Assembly (NCBI GenBank): GCA_963854835.1
Contig: OY978526.1
Location: 87,348,846 to 87,412,845 of the forward strand
DNA: 64,000 nt
Direction: 5' to 3'
Origin: Megamerina dolium
Taxonomy: Eukaryota > Arthropoda > Insecta > Diptera > Megamerinidae
Each line of letters opens with the position of its first letter. The first letter of the stretch is position 1. The notes beneath the pieces are model-generated. The model was not told the origin of the DNA, did not search any database, and saw only the letters and a list, made by a program, of their open reading frames with translations. Of this stretch, positions 40,693 to 53,411 are shown one piece after another. Position numbers and translations under genes: made by a program.

Positions 40693-41812
40693 ATATAATA
40701 AAGAATAGCAATCAATTCGAATGTGTGCGCTATTCACATAAACACTCTAAAATCAGAATTAAATATTTAAACAACGTCCATATATATGTATATACGTATG
40801 CCTTTTTAGTCGCACTGTATATATAAACGTATTAGTATTTGGATAGCAAAAGGGCTTGGGGTTGTTTGTATTTACATAGGTTTGGCTTTTGCTTGGTTTG
40901 TCTTTCTTAATATTGTTTCGGTTTGTGTTTTCAACCTCTAATGCATATAGCATCAATCTTTGTTTGACCATTTGCGGCAAGATTGGATTGGGATTGGGGA
41001 AAGCATTTACAAAATTATTTACTTGATTACACGTTCTTTTAAATACTTAACGTATTTATACAAATTCGGACAATGGATTATTTATCACACATTTTCAAGA
41101 TACATATTTTAATTTAATACAAACGGTAATAGCTCACACTTTGAGAACTTATAATGGGTTAATGGTGCTATTTGACATATGGTTTTCAACGTGATCTTTT
41201 TATTTTGATAAAATGTGGACACCAAGAAATTTTTGGCATCATTTAAAACTATTAACTATATTAAAGATCATATATGATTCACATAGATAATAAGATTCAC
41301 TTAACATAGAGTAATTGTAAATCCTTAGACTTGCTATGATCAACACTTAAAGAAAACATGCAACTTATTATTTTATAGTTCCGCTCTTCCCATAAAAATG
41401 CATTGTTGAAGGGTTGAAAATTTTTAATAAGTTCACATTTCGCCTTTAATTAATAACTAATAATTTCTTTCTTATGAAAATTCTACAATTTCCCCGCGTG
41501 GGCGGTGCTTAAAATTGTAATTTCTGAGTTATCTGATTTCTGATTTCTGAATAAATCGAAATTGAAGAATTGAAAAAGTAGCAGAAGCTTGAAATTTATT
41601 TTCACCCAGTAACTGTCAATTTATTGTCAGGACCCAAAGAGTGGGAAATTAGTATGAATTGTAACATTATAAAAACCTCAAATTTAGTGCCATAAAATCA
41701 CTTCACTCCGAACAATTATTTTAAAGGTCCAATTATCCTTTTTATAAGTCATTTTAATTTTGATAAAAATATTAAAGACATTTCCCTTTTTTATTTTGAT
41801 TTCAGTGTGACA
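40693..41812. other. Anonymous AT-rich DNA
   Basis: No gene recognised; it presumably contains unrecognised ends of the two flanking mariners. Confidence 0.45.
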
Positions 41813-42820
41813 ATGGAAAATAGCGCAATTAGTGTTTTGATAAAGTACGAGTTCCACCGAGGGACCATAGCGGTGAATACAGCTCGGACATTAACGCTGT
41901 GTTTGGCACTGAAGTCACTTCAAAGCAGACAGTACCCCGTTTGCTTATGAAGCTCCGTTCTGATGACTTCGATCTGATCCAATTAACCACGTGGACGACC
42001 TGAGGTGAAGGTGGATAACGACGTGCTGAAAGCCATAACCGTATCGAATCCGACCCAAAGTTCACATGATTTATCATTGATGTTTGTGGTGTCCAAGCAA
42101 ACAATACTAACTCATTTGGCTCAAATCAGCAAGATGAAAAAGCTGGAAAAGTGGGAACGATGATCAAAAACGCGATCGCCTCGAAGTTTGCCTTTTGCTT
42201 CTTGCTCTCGCAACAAAAGCGAAGCATTTTTGAATCTAATTGTTATGTGTGATGAGAAATGGATCCGTTACAATATTCGCAACCATTCTTCAGAACGGTT
42301 GGATCGAGATGAGGCACCAAAACACTACCCGAAACGAAACATCCACCAGAACAAGCTTATTGTGACTGTTTGGTGGTCTGGAGGCGGTGTAATCTATCAC
42401 AGCTTTATGAAACGGGGCGAATTGATCTCGGCGATTATCTACTATATGCAATTGGACAAAATTATGTGGAATATTGTGATTAAACAGCCGCGAGAGGTCA
42501 ACCGATCAACCCCAATCCTCTTGAACGATAACGCGCGGTAAAGTGGCAAAGCTACAGGAGCTGAATTTGAAAGCTCTCCGTCACCCACCATATTCACCCG
42601 ACCTTGCACCCATCGACTACCACTTCTTTTAGAATTTGAACAATTTCCTGGTAGTAAGAAAACGTCATTCCGAAGAGGCTGTCAAAAATGCCTACCAGCA
42701 GTTTATCGACTCTCGTGAACCAAGCTTCTAGAGCAGAGTGATAAATGAGCTACCACTGAAATGGCAAAGGTGTATCGATTAAATCGATTCTATACACAGA
42801 AAAAAATCGTTTGAATTTCC
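41813..42820 (+). mobile_element. mariner, cecropia/Hsmar1-like, transposase remnant
   Basis: ATG 41813 begins MENSAISVLIKYEFHRGT; RGRPEVKVDNDVLKAI follows at 42.0 kb. The frame 42188-42541 holds the first catalytic block IVMCDEKWIRYN, then RLDRDEAPKHYPKRNIHQNK, VTVWWSGGGVIYHSFMKRGE and ILLNDNAR with the second Asp. A small deletion then shifts the frame; HPPYSPDLAPIDYHFF with the third Asp is at 42.57-42.63 kb. The WLDRDEAPKHFPK-type and VTVWWSAAGVIHYSFL-type motifs recall the cecropia subfamily (the SETMAR-related lineage); this is from memory of the family, not an alignment. No TIRs were seen. Confidence 0.8.
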
Positions 42821-43190
42821 ATTTCCTATCGTACCATTTCATATTACACAACCCAATACATCCATATACAAATATGTTTCGGCTCATAATTTATGATACA
42901 TTCCGAAATGACTAAAAACTCTTCCTGTTTTACTCTGATTAATATTGTATATACATAATACACACACACAAGGATCGAAATTGATCATTATTGATGACAA
43001 TAAAGGTCATTAATTATGCACAAATCAAATTGAGGTATTTGAAAACTACTACTACATGATTGTGGTGAATATATAAACACGCGTATGGCAGTCGTATTGC
43101 AATTTAATAAGTTTTACAAAATTTCAATATGCTAATGTGAAACTAATGGATTAGACTAATGTCACGTCATTAACCAAATAATAATAATTT
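42821..43190. other. Anonymous AT-rich DNA
   Basis: No gene recognised. Confidence 0.5.
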
Positions 43191-43588
43191 ATGGTATTAC
43201 AAAAAATAAAAAATAATAAATATGTGGCACTTAAAGCCCCGAAGGGCTCATTGGCCGAGCTTATCTTCCATTACTGTTGTGCGTCTTAAATTTTGGACAG
43301 TATTAGAATGGACCTACTTATTTTAGCCGGTTCCGAACGGCAGAACACTTGTGACATCACTTTTTCTGAGCTTTGTCACAGACTTCTTTTTAGAAGCTTT
43401 TTCATGGCAAGTTGTTACTGTCGGAAGAATTGCCAATTGCTTGCCGACAGGTGGGTACCGTTCGAAAGAAAAATCTTTTCGATAGTAAATTTGTTATGCA
43501 TCAGCCGGGTATTGAACCACGACCTACAAATCAGAAGGCGAACACACTAACCACTGAGCTACGGCACCCACAATCAATGGTATTACAA
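43191..43588 (-). mobile_element. tRNA-derived SINE, tail type A, with 12-bp target duplication
   Basis: The SINE itself is at about 43203-43569, with the head at the right (rc: gggtgccgtagctcagtggt) and the tail ctttaagtgccacatattta at the left. atggtattacaa occurs at 43191-43202 and 43577-43588. Seven bases lie between the head and the right duplication, so the SINE 5' end may extend beyond the gggtgcc start. The clean duplication shows retrotransposition. Confidence 0.92.
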
Positions 43589-44217
43589 TCATTTGTATAA
43601 TTGATTGCAGTTCTAAATTGGCATTTGAATTTGGCATAGTATTGCGTGTGTGTGGAAATGTGTATATGTATGGTCTTTATATATGTTTGTGCTTATAAAT
43701 AGAATTTCCAATGATTGACAAAAAGAATTTATGTAGTCATTTTTGAGGAGGAATTTTTACATTTACAAAAGCCGATACCAATTTATATTTAGTCCTTTTT
43801 GAGGAAAAATTTGCACATTTACAAAAGCTGGGGTAACATAACTTAGCGGTCACTAAGTTGGCCTTCTGTATACATGCATTCAACATGCATTGCACTCATA
43901 ATGTACATGAAAAATGGAACGTTAGTATTGTAATTATGTAAGTCTTTCTAAAATTAAACTACATTCAGAAGGTATAAAGCCATTTAATCACTGCATGATT
44001 ACACTTTCATTATAATTGGTATGTAGAAGTTAGTGAATATATACACACTTACCAATATACGCATTTAATCTTCCACTATGGTCATTAGTACCCCATTTTC
44101 TGTCTTCTTTTATATCCACAATTAAGCTGCATAATCTACATGTATGGAAGATTGAAATAAAAGATGAAAAAACCCATCATGGCATAACACGGCATGGAAA
44201 GCAAAAATTAACTATCT
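43589..44217. other. Anonymous AT-rich DNA
   Basis: No gene recognised. tttgaggaggaatttttaca and a near copy (tttgaggaaaaatttgcaca) occur about 55 bases apart at 43740-43820. Confidence 0.5.
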
Positions 44218-44393
44218 CTTTTCTAGCTACTAATACCAAATTAATCTTACATTTTACAATACTCATACATTAGTGTGTATATACATAGAGTACTTACTCT
44301 ATCTCTCTATCTTTTCTAGCTACTAATACCAAATTAATCTTACATTTTACAATACTCATACATTAGTGTGTATATACATAGAGTACTTACTCT
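44218..44393. repeat. Tandem duplication, 93-bp period
   Basis: cttttctagctactaatacc...tacttactct at 44218-44300 recurs without a difference at 44311-44393. The 10 bases between belong to the unit as (atctctctat). Confidence 0.95.
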
Positions 44394-45180
44394 GGAGTTT
44401 AGTGTTAAGCTTGTGGTTTAATTGCTATTTCTTATTTCTATGTACTTGTATGTACTTGTAAGTATATAATAGATTTCTTTTTGCTCTTTAATTTGTTTAT
44501 ATACATACATATTTTAATTTATTGTCCCTTTTCCAACCCGAATAACGTGTAAAATGAATTTCGCTTGAACTGAAGCAAAAAAAAACAAAAAAAGGTTGAA
44601 ACATATTTTCGATCTTGTAGAAATGAATTCGTAATACAAATTGTAATGAATGATAACGGTTCATCTTTGCATACAATTTTAAAAAGTTTTTCCATTAGTC
44701 AACTAAAAGTATGCTTTTTTTTTCTCTCTGAAAATTATCTTACGATTAGCCTTTAGCAGTCAATTAAGATCCTGTCACTTGTGGGAATGGAATTAGTTAG
44801 CTATGTACTGTTACTACATATTTTGTTGATGCACGCTTTACTTAAGCGTACATGTTGATAAAGTGACAAAGTGAATATTAAAAGCGAAAAGTAAACATCA
44901 TAAATTATTCACCTCCTATATAATTTCTTCTGTTAACCTTTTCATTGATTCATTCTTTTCCAATGAATTACAATAATTCACTCTTGTGTAAAAATGTTCA
45001 CATTTTATTTAACAGAGTAATTGAAGTGAAGTAAAGTAAAGTTGTCATCTTGATTCTTATAATCATATATAAACTTTTTCAATAAAATATGTGATTATTT
45101 TGAAAAATTGTGGCTAATTTTTAAACACCTCACTGAAGTTACAACACAATTTAAACATGTGTACGTGTATATAGTATATA
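44394..45180. other. Anonymous AT-rich DNA
   Basis: No gene recognised. Confidence 0.5.
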
Positions 45181-46401
45181 TATGAGGGCGGTCCCAGAGC
45201 TACCCGACCTAACATATAGATGGCGGCAGTAGTTTGAAAAAATTACTTTGGCGAAAAGTGGCAACCTTATAAAACATATGTTTTAAGTTTCAAGGTCATC
45301 AAAAGTTAACGAGCAAAGTGAATTTGTAAACATGGAAAAAATTGGTCACCGTTATGTAATTTAATACCTTCATTTGAAAGGTCTCAGTCCAACGAATATT
45401 AAAGCCGAACTAGATTCTACTCTGGGGGAGTCTGCTCCTTCGTTTACGACCATAAAATATTGGGTGGCAGAGTTTAAAAGAAGTGGTGGTCGACCAACGG
45501 TAACGAAAATCCACAAAATTGTATTGCATGATCGTCGGCTCAAGGTGCGTGAGCTAGGTGAAATTACAGGCATTTCAAAAAGTGCTATACATCGTATATT
45601 GACGGCAAAATTGGAGATGAAAAGCTGTGTGCAAGATGGGTGCCGCATTTGCTCACAATAGAACAAACACAACGTCATAAAGATGTTTCTTTAGAATGTT
45701 TGGCGATGTTTCACAGTAATAAAGACGAGTTTTTGCTTCGATTCGTAACCATGGATGAGACATGGGTCCACCACTTTACACCTGAGACAAAGGACCAGTC
45801 AAAACAGTAGACCGAAAGGGGAGGATCGTGTCCCCAAAGAAGTCGAAGACAGTTCCATCTGCAGGCAAGGTTATGGCGTCTGTTTTTTGGGATGCACGTG
45901 GAATAATTTTTATTGATTATCTTCAAAAAGGAAAAAACAATCAACGGCGAGTATTATTATGCTAATTTTTTGCAGCGTTTAAGTGATGAATTTAGAGAAA
46001 AAAGGCCGCATTTGGCGAAAAAGAAAGTGTTATTTCATCAATGCACCAGTTCACACATCCGCTAGCGCGATGGCCATAATCAATGAGTTAAAGCTCGAAT
46101 TGCTTCAGCACGCACCTTATTCGCCAGATTTAGCTCCTTCGGATTATTTTCTATTTCGAAATTTGAAAAAATGGCTAGATGGTAGAAGATTTGCAAACAA
46201 TAAAGAGATGGAGTCTGCGGTAGATGGCTATTTTAATGAGCTAGACAGTTAATACTATAAACAGGGTATCGAAGCTATAGAATATCGCTGGGAAAAGTGT
46301 ATAGAGCTAAAAGGAAATTATGTTGAGAAATAAAGAAATATTTTTTCCAACTTTGTTGTGTTTTCTTTCTTAGGTCGTGCAGTTCTGGGACCGCCCTCTT
46401 A
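45181..46401 (+). mobile_element. mariner (DD34D) element, TIR-bounded, copy 2
   Basis: The left end tgagggcggtcccagagcta (from 45183) and the right end (through 46399) are inverted repeats of about 28 bp with a few mismatches, flanked by TA at 45181-45182 and 46400-46401. The element is 1217 bp and is the same family as 471-1648 in opposite orientation. Confidence 0.92.
45332..46332 (+). pseudogene. mariner transposase, broken (copy 2)
   Basis: The start ATG 45332 gives MEKIGHRYVI, then a TAA at codon 11 (45362-45364). The same frame continues HLKGLSPTNIKAELDSTLG, the helix-turn-helix ISKSAIHRILTAKLEMK, and is lost after LEMK by a frameshift. FVTMDETWVHHFTPET (45.75 kb) holds the first Asp. 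The second catalytic site is hit by an apparent 5-bp loss: cat-caa is followed directly by tgcacca, removing the Asp codon and shifting the frame (INAPVHTSASAM). The third Asp survives in APYSPDLAPSDYFLF (46.12 kb); from the Asn of NAPVHT to that Asp fits a 34-residue spacing. It ends with LKGNYVEK and TAA at 46330-46332. Confidence 0.87.
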
Positions 46402-46486
46402 TATTCAGAAATATTACATAATCATTGAAGCAATTATCGTGCAAAAAACAGACTCACAATAAATAGAAAATAATGATTTCTAGTTT

Positions 46487-46552
46487 CAACTATTAAGAGA
46501 AGATTTAAAAAAAAACTATTCAACTATTAAGAGAAGATTTAAAAAAAAAAAA
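46487..46552. repeat. Two tandem copies of a 34-bp unit
   Basis: caactattaagagaagattt followed by an A run and ctatt occurs at 46487-46520 and again from 46521. Confidence 0.85.
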
Positions 46553-48158
46553 TTACCATCACACAAATATTGATTTTCTCCAGCATTCAGAGCATTTAAT
46601 TGCACTAATACAGGTATTATGGACGAACAAAGAGGTTAAGCATGAGTAATGGTAAATTTTATTAATGCAATGGGGAACGTGTTCGTTATTGTCCTTCCTT
46701 AACGTAGACGTTGACGAGTTCTGGGTAGCGATGGTGTGTTCTGAAGCATTCAACTATAAATAAATGTTGCAATAAAAATTGTTAATTTATATAGCCTGCA
46801 TGTACATCTACAGATATTATATGTAGAGAAATAAAATACAGTCTAGGCGATGTGTACACATGAGTGTAAGAGTTTTTAAATATTTGCTTCATTATTCTAA
46901 GGTTGACATTTAATGCTATGTATGGTATATACCATACATATACCACTTATGATGGCAATAATATTCTTTTGAAATAACTACAATACTATAACCATTCACA
47001 TCATATTGTATCTACCTGATCCTTTTGTATGCTAAAATTCATTCATATTTGTTGAACAGTAAAATTTTCAACGGTCGGTGAAGCTAGTAGCACAATGACA
47101 TGGGTATTGTCTACAGGAGCTTATGCTGCATTAAGTGTTTTTCAACATTCCTGTTCGTATGATGCTTCAATCCTATACCACTTGAAGGGTCAAAAGCGGC
47201 TAAAGTTTGCTTGGCTTGTGAATACAAACAACATTTTGAAGTTCAAGTCATCAACATTATCTGAATACCATGTACATTGTTAGTTCGTTTTAAATAAACA
47301 TACATAGAAATTGATAAAAGCTACTTGATATAAAATAGGAATAATAATTCCCTATGAACGATGAGTACCATCACGACTTGTATTTATATCAAATTATATA
47401 TACAGTACCTGGACGAAGCTTCAAAGATATACTATATACGTTTATGCTCATTTTAGAATTGATATTACAATTGTTTGTTGTTGTTATGAATTGCTTTTCC
47501 TTTACACATTACAAGACACCTATAACAGAGATATGCCTTTGATATTCGGATATGACCGATTTTGGATTTTTCTATTTATTCAAAATGCATATAGTTTCAC
47601 AAAAAGAGCAAGCATATGGATACAACATTCTATGCACAAAACATGAACTTTATGTGGTTGCACTCAATAACTTTTGACATTGTTTACATAGCCACAGACA
47701 TAGATGCAACATCCGTTTACAAGGTCTTCTTTATTATCGGTTGGGTTGGCAATAAATGACAATTGAAATATGGCAATCCATAGAAAGTATGAATGAATTA
47801 TATAGTATATATACCACTTGGTTGTTGTTATGGTGCACATAAATTACAATCAACTCTTTGTCTATATATCTCGAGAATAATAGTGCTTGTCTGCATTTGT
47901 ATAAAATTGATCTTGAATTTTTTATTGTCGACTTTGGAGACTAGTCAACTAAGGTTGTACATGCATACAAGTTGCAGTTATTCATTGGTTCATTGTTTTA
48001 CATACAAACAGTACAAAGCAGAGTTTATTTTTAGGTTTATGAAGGCCAGTAAAGGAGTACTTTACCCCATTGATATAGGTCAACCCAAAAAACTAATCAA
48101 TTCTTGGATATTAGAAATTGGTAATATATAGTTGTAAAGGAAAGGGCGCCGGAAACTT
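46553..48158. other. Anonymous AT-rich DNA
   Basis: No gene recognised; accatacata/tatgtatggt palindromic sequence occurs at about 46916-46945. Confidence 0.5.
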
Positions 48159-49365
48159 TCTTTTCTTCTTCTTCTTATGTGGCCATAACAACCGATGATC
48201 GATTTAGACCGAACATATAATAGTGGGTGCCGTGGATCAGTGGTTAGTGTGTTCGCCTTCTGATCTGTAGGTCGTGGTTCAATACCCGGCTGATGCATAA
48301 CAAATTTTATATCGAAAAGATTTTTCTTTCGAATGGTACCCACCTGTCGGCAAGCAATTGGCAATTCTTTCGACAGTAACAACTTGCCATGAAAAAGCTT
48401 CTAAAAAGAACTCTGTGACAAAGCTCAGAAAAAGTGATGTCACAAGTGTTCTGCCGTTCGGAACCGGCTAAAATAAGTAGGTCCATTCTAATACTGTCCA
48501 AAATTTAAGACGGACAACAGTAATAGAAGAGAAGCTCGGCCAATGAGCCCTTTGGGGCTTTAAGTGCCACATATTTATTTTTATTTATATAATACAGCGC
48601 CAGTCTTCTCTGTTCTTCGCTTGCTGGCGCCAATTGGATATTCCAAACGCCGCCAGGCTACCCAACACTTGTTCCTTTCAAGGGAGCTTTGGTCTTCCTC
48701 TTCTTCTGCGTCCTTCAGCAGGTGCCGAATTAAATACCCTCTTCGCTGGAGCGTCTTCTTCTATTCGCTCGACATGACCTAGCCAACGCATCCGCTGGTT
48801 TTTGAGTCGCTTGATTATGTCAATGTCAGCGTACAGATCATACAGTTCATCGTTGTACCTCATTCGGTACTTGCCATCAACGCAAATAGGTCCGAAGATC
48901 GTGCGCAGAACTTTTCTCTCGAAAACTCGAAACACCCTCTCATTCGTGGTGAACATTTTCCAGGCTTCTATGCCATATGTTAGGACAGGAATAATGAGGG
49001 ACTTGTAGAGTGTGATTTTCGATCTTCGAGCGATGGCTCGACTACTCAATTCCTTACTCAGCCGAAAGTACACATCTGTTAGCAAGAGTTATACTACGCA
49101 TGATCTTCAGGCTGACGTCATTACAGTTGTTTATGCTGCTTCCAAGATAGGCGAGGTTCCTTCACCACCTCGAAAGTATAATTGTCAACAGTGATGTGTT
49201 GTCCGAAACGCCGGAACTCTTTGTGTGTTGATACTGGGTACTTCGTCTTGCCCTCTTTCACCGAAAGATCCATTCGACATGACTCTCGTTCCAATTCAGA
49301 GAATGCTGCACTGACTGTTCGCGAGTTGATACCGAATATGTCAATATTGTGTCATCTATCTTAGG
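48159..49365 (-). mobile_element. RTE-like LINE fragment split by a SINE
   Basis: The minus strand starts within the RT active-site region (DDTILT..., near 49355) and continues SELERES (49.30 kb), EGKTKYPVSTHKEFRRFGQH (49.23 kb), SLIIPVLTYGIEAWKMF (48.99 kb), RTIFGPICVDGKYRMRYNDE (48.89 kb) and RWLGHVERIEEDAPAKRVF (48.79 kb). It ends GRRRRGRPKLP with a frameshift into GISNWR-type sequence (48.63 kb). The rest of the 3' end lies beyond the SINE at 48180-48222 and ends in an AAG repeat (48159-48176 on the minus strand). 5'-truncated, several frameshifts; related to but clearly diverged from the 54.8-kb copy. Confidence 0.85.
48225..48586 (+). mobile_element. tRNA-derived SINE, tail type A, nested in RTE-like LINE
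   Basis: The head gggtgccgtggatcagtggt has an altered A box (ggatcag for tagctcag); the B-box region is ggttcaataccc. The tail ctttaagtgccacatattta ends at about 48586. atataata at 48215-48222 and 48587-48594 forms an 8-bp target duplication. The altered promoter boxes suggest this copy is transcriptionally weak. Confidence 0.9.
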
Positions 49366-50737
49366 AGGTTTTTGCGAGCACTGTGGTGCCAAAACGAAAT
49401 GGAATCTGAATTATGTGACACAGTAGATTTTCTGTACATCAGCCACTGCAAGTAACCAATCTATCATAACCATGCTCATAATAATGCTCCACATGTTCGA
49501 TGATATACTTCTATCATATTATTTCAATTATATACATTTTTGCAACATATTTGATGTTGCTTCCCATTAAATTATCGCCGCAAGTGCCAGTAAATAGGAA
49601 AGAGGAAACGTTAGTTAACCAAAGATATTTTAAATAATGCGACTTTGTAATCACAAAATTATATCTTTGCTTCACCAAAGTGTATCTCAAATATGCGAAT
49701 AATATCCATTGTGAATTGCATCCCTTTTGTATAATTTAATTTGTAAAAAAAAACATAGAAAAAATATACTTTAACTAAAGCTACTTGAGTATTACGAAAA
49801 AGTATCCTTGAACAAGTTGTTGAGATTTTGAATTCTTTGAGTGGATACTCCTCCATACCATCTGGCTTTGATTTAAAATGTACACAAAATACAATATTCT
49901 CAATGACTATCACAATGTAGCGTAGGAGTATATCGAAAAGAAACATTGTAGTTGATCCATGTGTCTCCTCAAAGAAACATAGTATAAGCAATGAGTGGAT
50001 GGATGTTAATTTACTTAGGACCAAACTCAACAAAAACATGTGTTTCTGAAATGTGATATCACCTTGATGGGCAAAATAAGAGAAAATTCAAAAGACTATG
50101 GTTAACTTGTGCGCTTTTTGTGGTCTCATTGGTTTTTGGTCTCGCTCTTTTGATGATTTGCTTATTTGCAACTAATTCGCCTTATTATTAAACAGTTTTA
50201 GGAAAATTATAAGTTTTATTGCTACTTGATTTTGTGTAAATATCACATTGAGGTATAATAAAATAACACCTCAACAAAGAATTTCAAAAACTTTTGCTAT
50301 TACTTATAAACTTGAAACTTGATTAATTATATTTAATACATACAACTTTTTTTCTAGCTATTTCTTTAGATTCAAATTGCTTGTTTGTATATTTTTTCTC
50401 TGAAGTTTCTAACAAATTATAAAATTTAATCACTTCAAAAGTCTCTATAAATCTAATAAAAGAAATAAAGTAAAACTACAGAATTAACTGATTCTATCTG
50501 AAGCAACATGACAAGTAGTTAGCTCTTCATCGATGGTGCGACCTTGCCTGCTATGGTTGATATATATGTATGTATGTATATTTTTATGTGCATATATAAA
50601 CCTTCTCGCTTTTATGGTACCGCAGAGTATCAATCGTAAAGAAAAGTATGAATGATTTTGTGAATAACCAAAAAACAGAAGACGGACAAGTAATTAAGCA
50701 GGAAATTTTCATTTAATATTTTCATTTCATTATTATG
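49366..50737. other. Anonymous AT-rich DNA
   Basis: No gene recognised; the 126-codon minus-strand frame at 49659-50039 shows no domain and hydrophobic, AT-driven composition. Confidence 0.5.
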
Positions 50738-51581
50738 ATTTACGGACGGTTCCTTGACTAATGAAGGGGCCGGAGCATGAGGCCCGGGGATAAAATACTC
50801 GGAGCCTTTAAGTAACAATATTACTGTTTTTCAAGGAGAAATATACACGATTGACAGATGTGCGCACTTCAACATCATGCGCCTATACAGGAATAGAAGG
50901 ATTGCAATCCTAACAGACAGTTAGGCTGCTATCAAAGCACTGAACTCTAACCAGGTGAAATCAAAACTGGTGTGGGAATGACTTGACAAGCTGAATGAAC
51001 TTGGTGAAAATAACCAATTGGGTTCCAGGACATATTGGAGTTGGAGGCAACGAGCTAGAGGACAGGTTTGCCAGGAAGGGAGTAGGCCCAGAACTCTTCT
51101 GTGGTCTGGGCAAAGCAGCTTTATCCATGCTCATTAAAAGCAGTGAAGAATCAGTAAGACAATCATACTGGGAAAACCGACCAGGGTTGTCCCAATCCAA
51201 GACACTTTTAGGGACCTATAACCTAAAACGATTTGAGGAATGTATCAGTTTAAACAAGAATAATAAAAGAATCATTACGGAATTATTAACGGGAGATGCA
51301 GGCTGAATTATCACCTAACGAAACTGGGAACATTCTTGGATGAAACCTGCCGACATTGCAGGGTGGAGAAAGAAACTGCAAAACATGTGTTGGGAACGGG
51401 CCTAGCACTTATGCACACAAGAAAGAAAAACTTCGGGGAATTTATATTACCGGAAAATCTGCTGAAGTCCATTACGGTAGGATCTATATTAAACTTACTT
51501 ATGGATGCTGGACTTAGAGAAATACTCTATTCCATAATGGGGTCCACAATAGACCCAGGGTCGCAGTGCAATTCAACCCTC

Positions 51582-51621
<40 letters not shown>
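50738..51621 (+). mobile_element. RNase H LINE 3' end with (TAA)n tail
   Basis: TDGSLTNEGAGA (50.74 kb, RNase H start with its Asp), VFQGEIYTI (50.83 kb, Glu), AILTDS-AAIKAL (50.91 kb, Asp, one stop) and NWVPGHIGVGGNELEDRFARKG (51.02 kb) are the successive RNase H motifs. YNLKRFEECISLNKNNKRII and a Cys-rich ETCRHCRVEKETAKHVL (51.34 kb) follow, then the 3' end at a TAA repeat (51582-51621). Three stops or frameshifts are present. The RT part is absent, so this is a 5'-truncated copy. It is the best-preserved member of the family also seen at 13.8 and 27.3 kb. Confidence 0.85.
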
Positions 51622-51622
<1 letters not shown>

Positions 51623-53230
51623 TTAAGAATATACAATATGATAAAATGTGTTGTACAAAAACAATAAAAATTCTCAACCCACAGACTATCCCAACCTATA
51701 GGAGTTGTGTTTATTAAGGGATAGATACCAGTACCAAGCCCTCCCACTTTCTTTAGTTTTTCTTCCTTTCCCATTCTTAGCTCACACTCACATCACATCA
51801 TATCATATCACAAGCACTGGTGAAAACAATTATAAACACGCACTCATGTGTGCGATGATATTTTCAATTCAAAACAGTTGCGTCTTTTTTATTACTGACC
51901 AAAGAACTATTTATCACAACGCAAAGAGTATTGCATTTATGGGTTAATAAGAAACGTCAAATATCGTATTTTTATTTTCATTGGCTTTTCATTGATGAAC
52001 TCTTTTCTTAATATAAATAAATATTTGTGATTAATGACTTTTAAATTTAAAGGGACTGTAATTTTTTCTTTTTTTTTATTAATTTTTGTTAAAAGTGTAT
52101 GTATAAGGGAACAAAAATTTTATAAAAATGGACATATAAGTACATAACTAATAATAATAGATTTTTTTATTTTCTTATCAAAACTCTTATCAGATTAATT
52201 CATACAGCTCATCGTATACTTTTTTCCCAATGTTGTATGAAAAATGTACTTCAAAGTAATCTTCATTGTTGCTCGAGTAAAACGAAATCAATTTTCAAAT
52301 TAAATATATCCTCCTAAGAGTATATTTTTTCAGTATAAATATCTATTGAATTGCATTTTTTATAGTTTTTCATATTTTTTGCGAAAATGCTTCATACTCA
52401 ACCCACAACATCATCCGCAATTCATTTGATAGTGACAATTTTCAAAGCATTTAAAAATATGTAAAATATTTGAATTCGACTCCTTTCAATAATATTTCTG
52501 CAACATTATTCGCGAAAGCAAAAATGTCGAAAATTTAAACATTTTAATACACACACACACAAGAATTCCCGTATGTACATATATTATATTTGCATATCAT
52601 GTGATGTGTAAATAATACTTGATAAATACATTTAGGTAATAGCATCAATATTATGCATCAACGCACAGAAATATTAGATATCAAAATGGCAGAAAAATTG
52701 CATTCGCGCAAATCACACCCTTGGGCAATATGCAAATTTAAAATTGAAAATGTAAACTATCAACAACAGTCGACCCATTTTCTACTATTTTCTACTACAT
52801 GTATATGGTACAGTATAATATATACTATATTTTAGCCATGTAGTTGAACATGTATCGCGTATACGTACGCAATCCTGTAGCCTTCAGGGCAACATTGTAT
52901 ACACTTCCGTTGCAGTATTTTTGTTTAAATTGTGTCTATGCCATATGAGACTCAAAGTAAAAACAACAATTACAAACAAAAAATATTAATTATAATATAA
53001 ATAAAACTATAGGCTGATATACGTTGTTGTGCATTGAAATAAAAACAGAAAATATAAAAAAAAAATGTATATATAGAAATCGGTTCAAAAGGGTACAAAA
53101 ACGTATTTATAGCTATTCACTATTGCATTTTTCTTATGGCTATTCTAAAATATTATACACTATTTATTTTATACGTTTATTTTGTTTTTCACCTCTTTTA
53201 TGTTCCATGATTGGTTAATGATGGTGCTGA

Positions 53231-53232
<2 letters not shown>
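51622..53232. other. Anonymous AT-rich DNA
   Basis: No gene recognised; short CA runs (52551-52560) and poly-T runs. Confidence 0.5.
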
Positions 53233-53315
<83 letters not shown>

Positions 53316-53348
53316 AAATATATATATATATATATATTTATATATTTA

Positions 53349-53410
<62 letters not shown>

Positions 53411-53411
53411 T
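53233..53411. repeat. Compound (TA)n array, about 180 bp
   Basis: A run of TA of about 75 bp, a 9-base A run, then further TA interrupted by tatttata motifs. Open frames reading YIYIYI across it are artefacts. Confidence 0.95.

Noticed and set aside
49659..50039. 126-codon minus-strand frame as a candidate membrane protein
   Set aside because: Hydrophobicity follows from AT-rich codons; no start context, no homologous family recognised.
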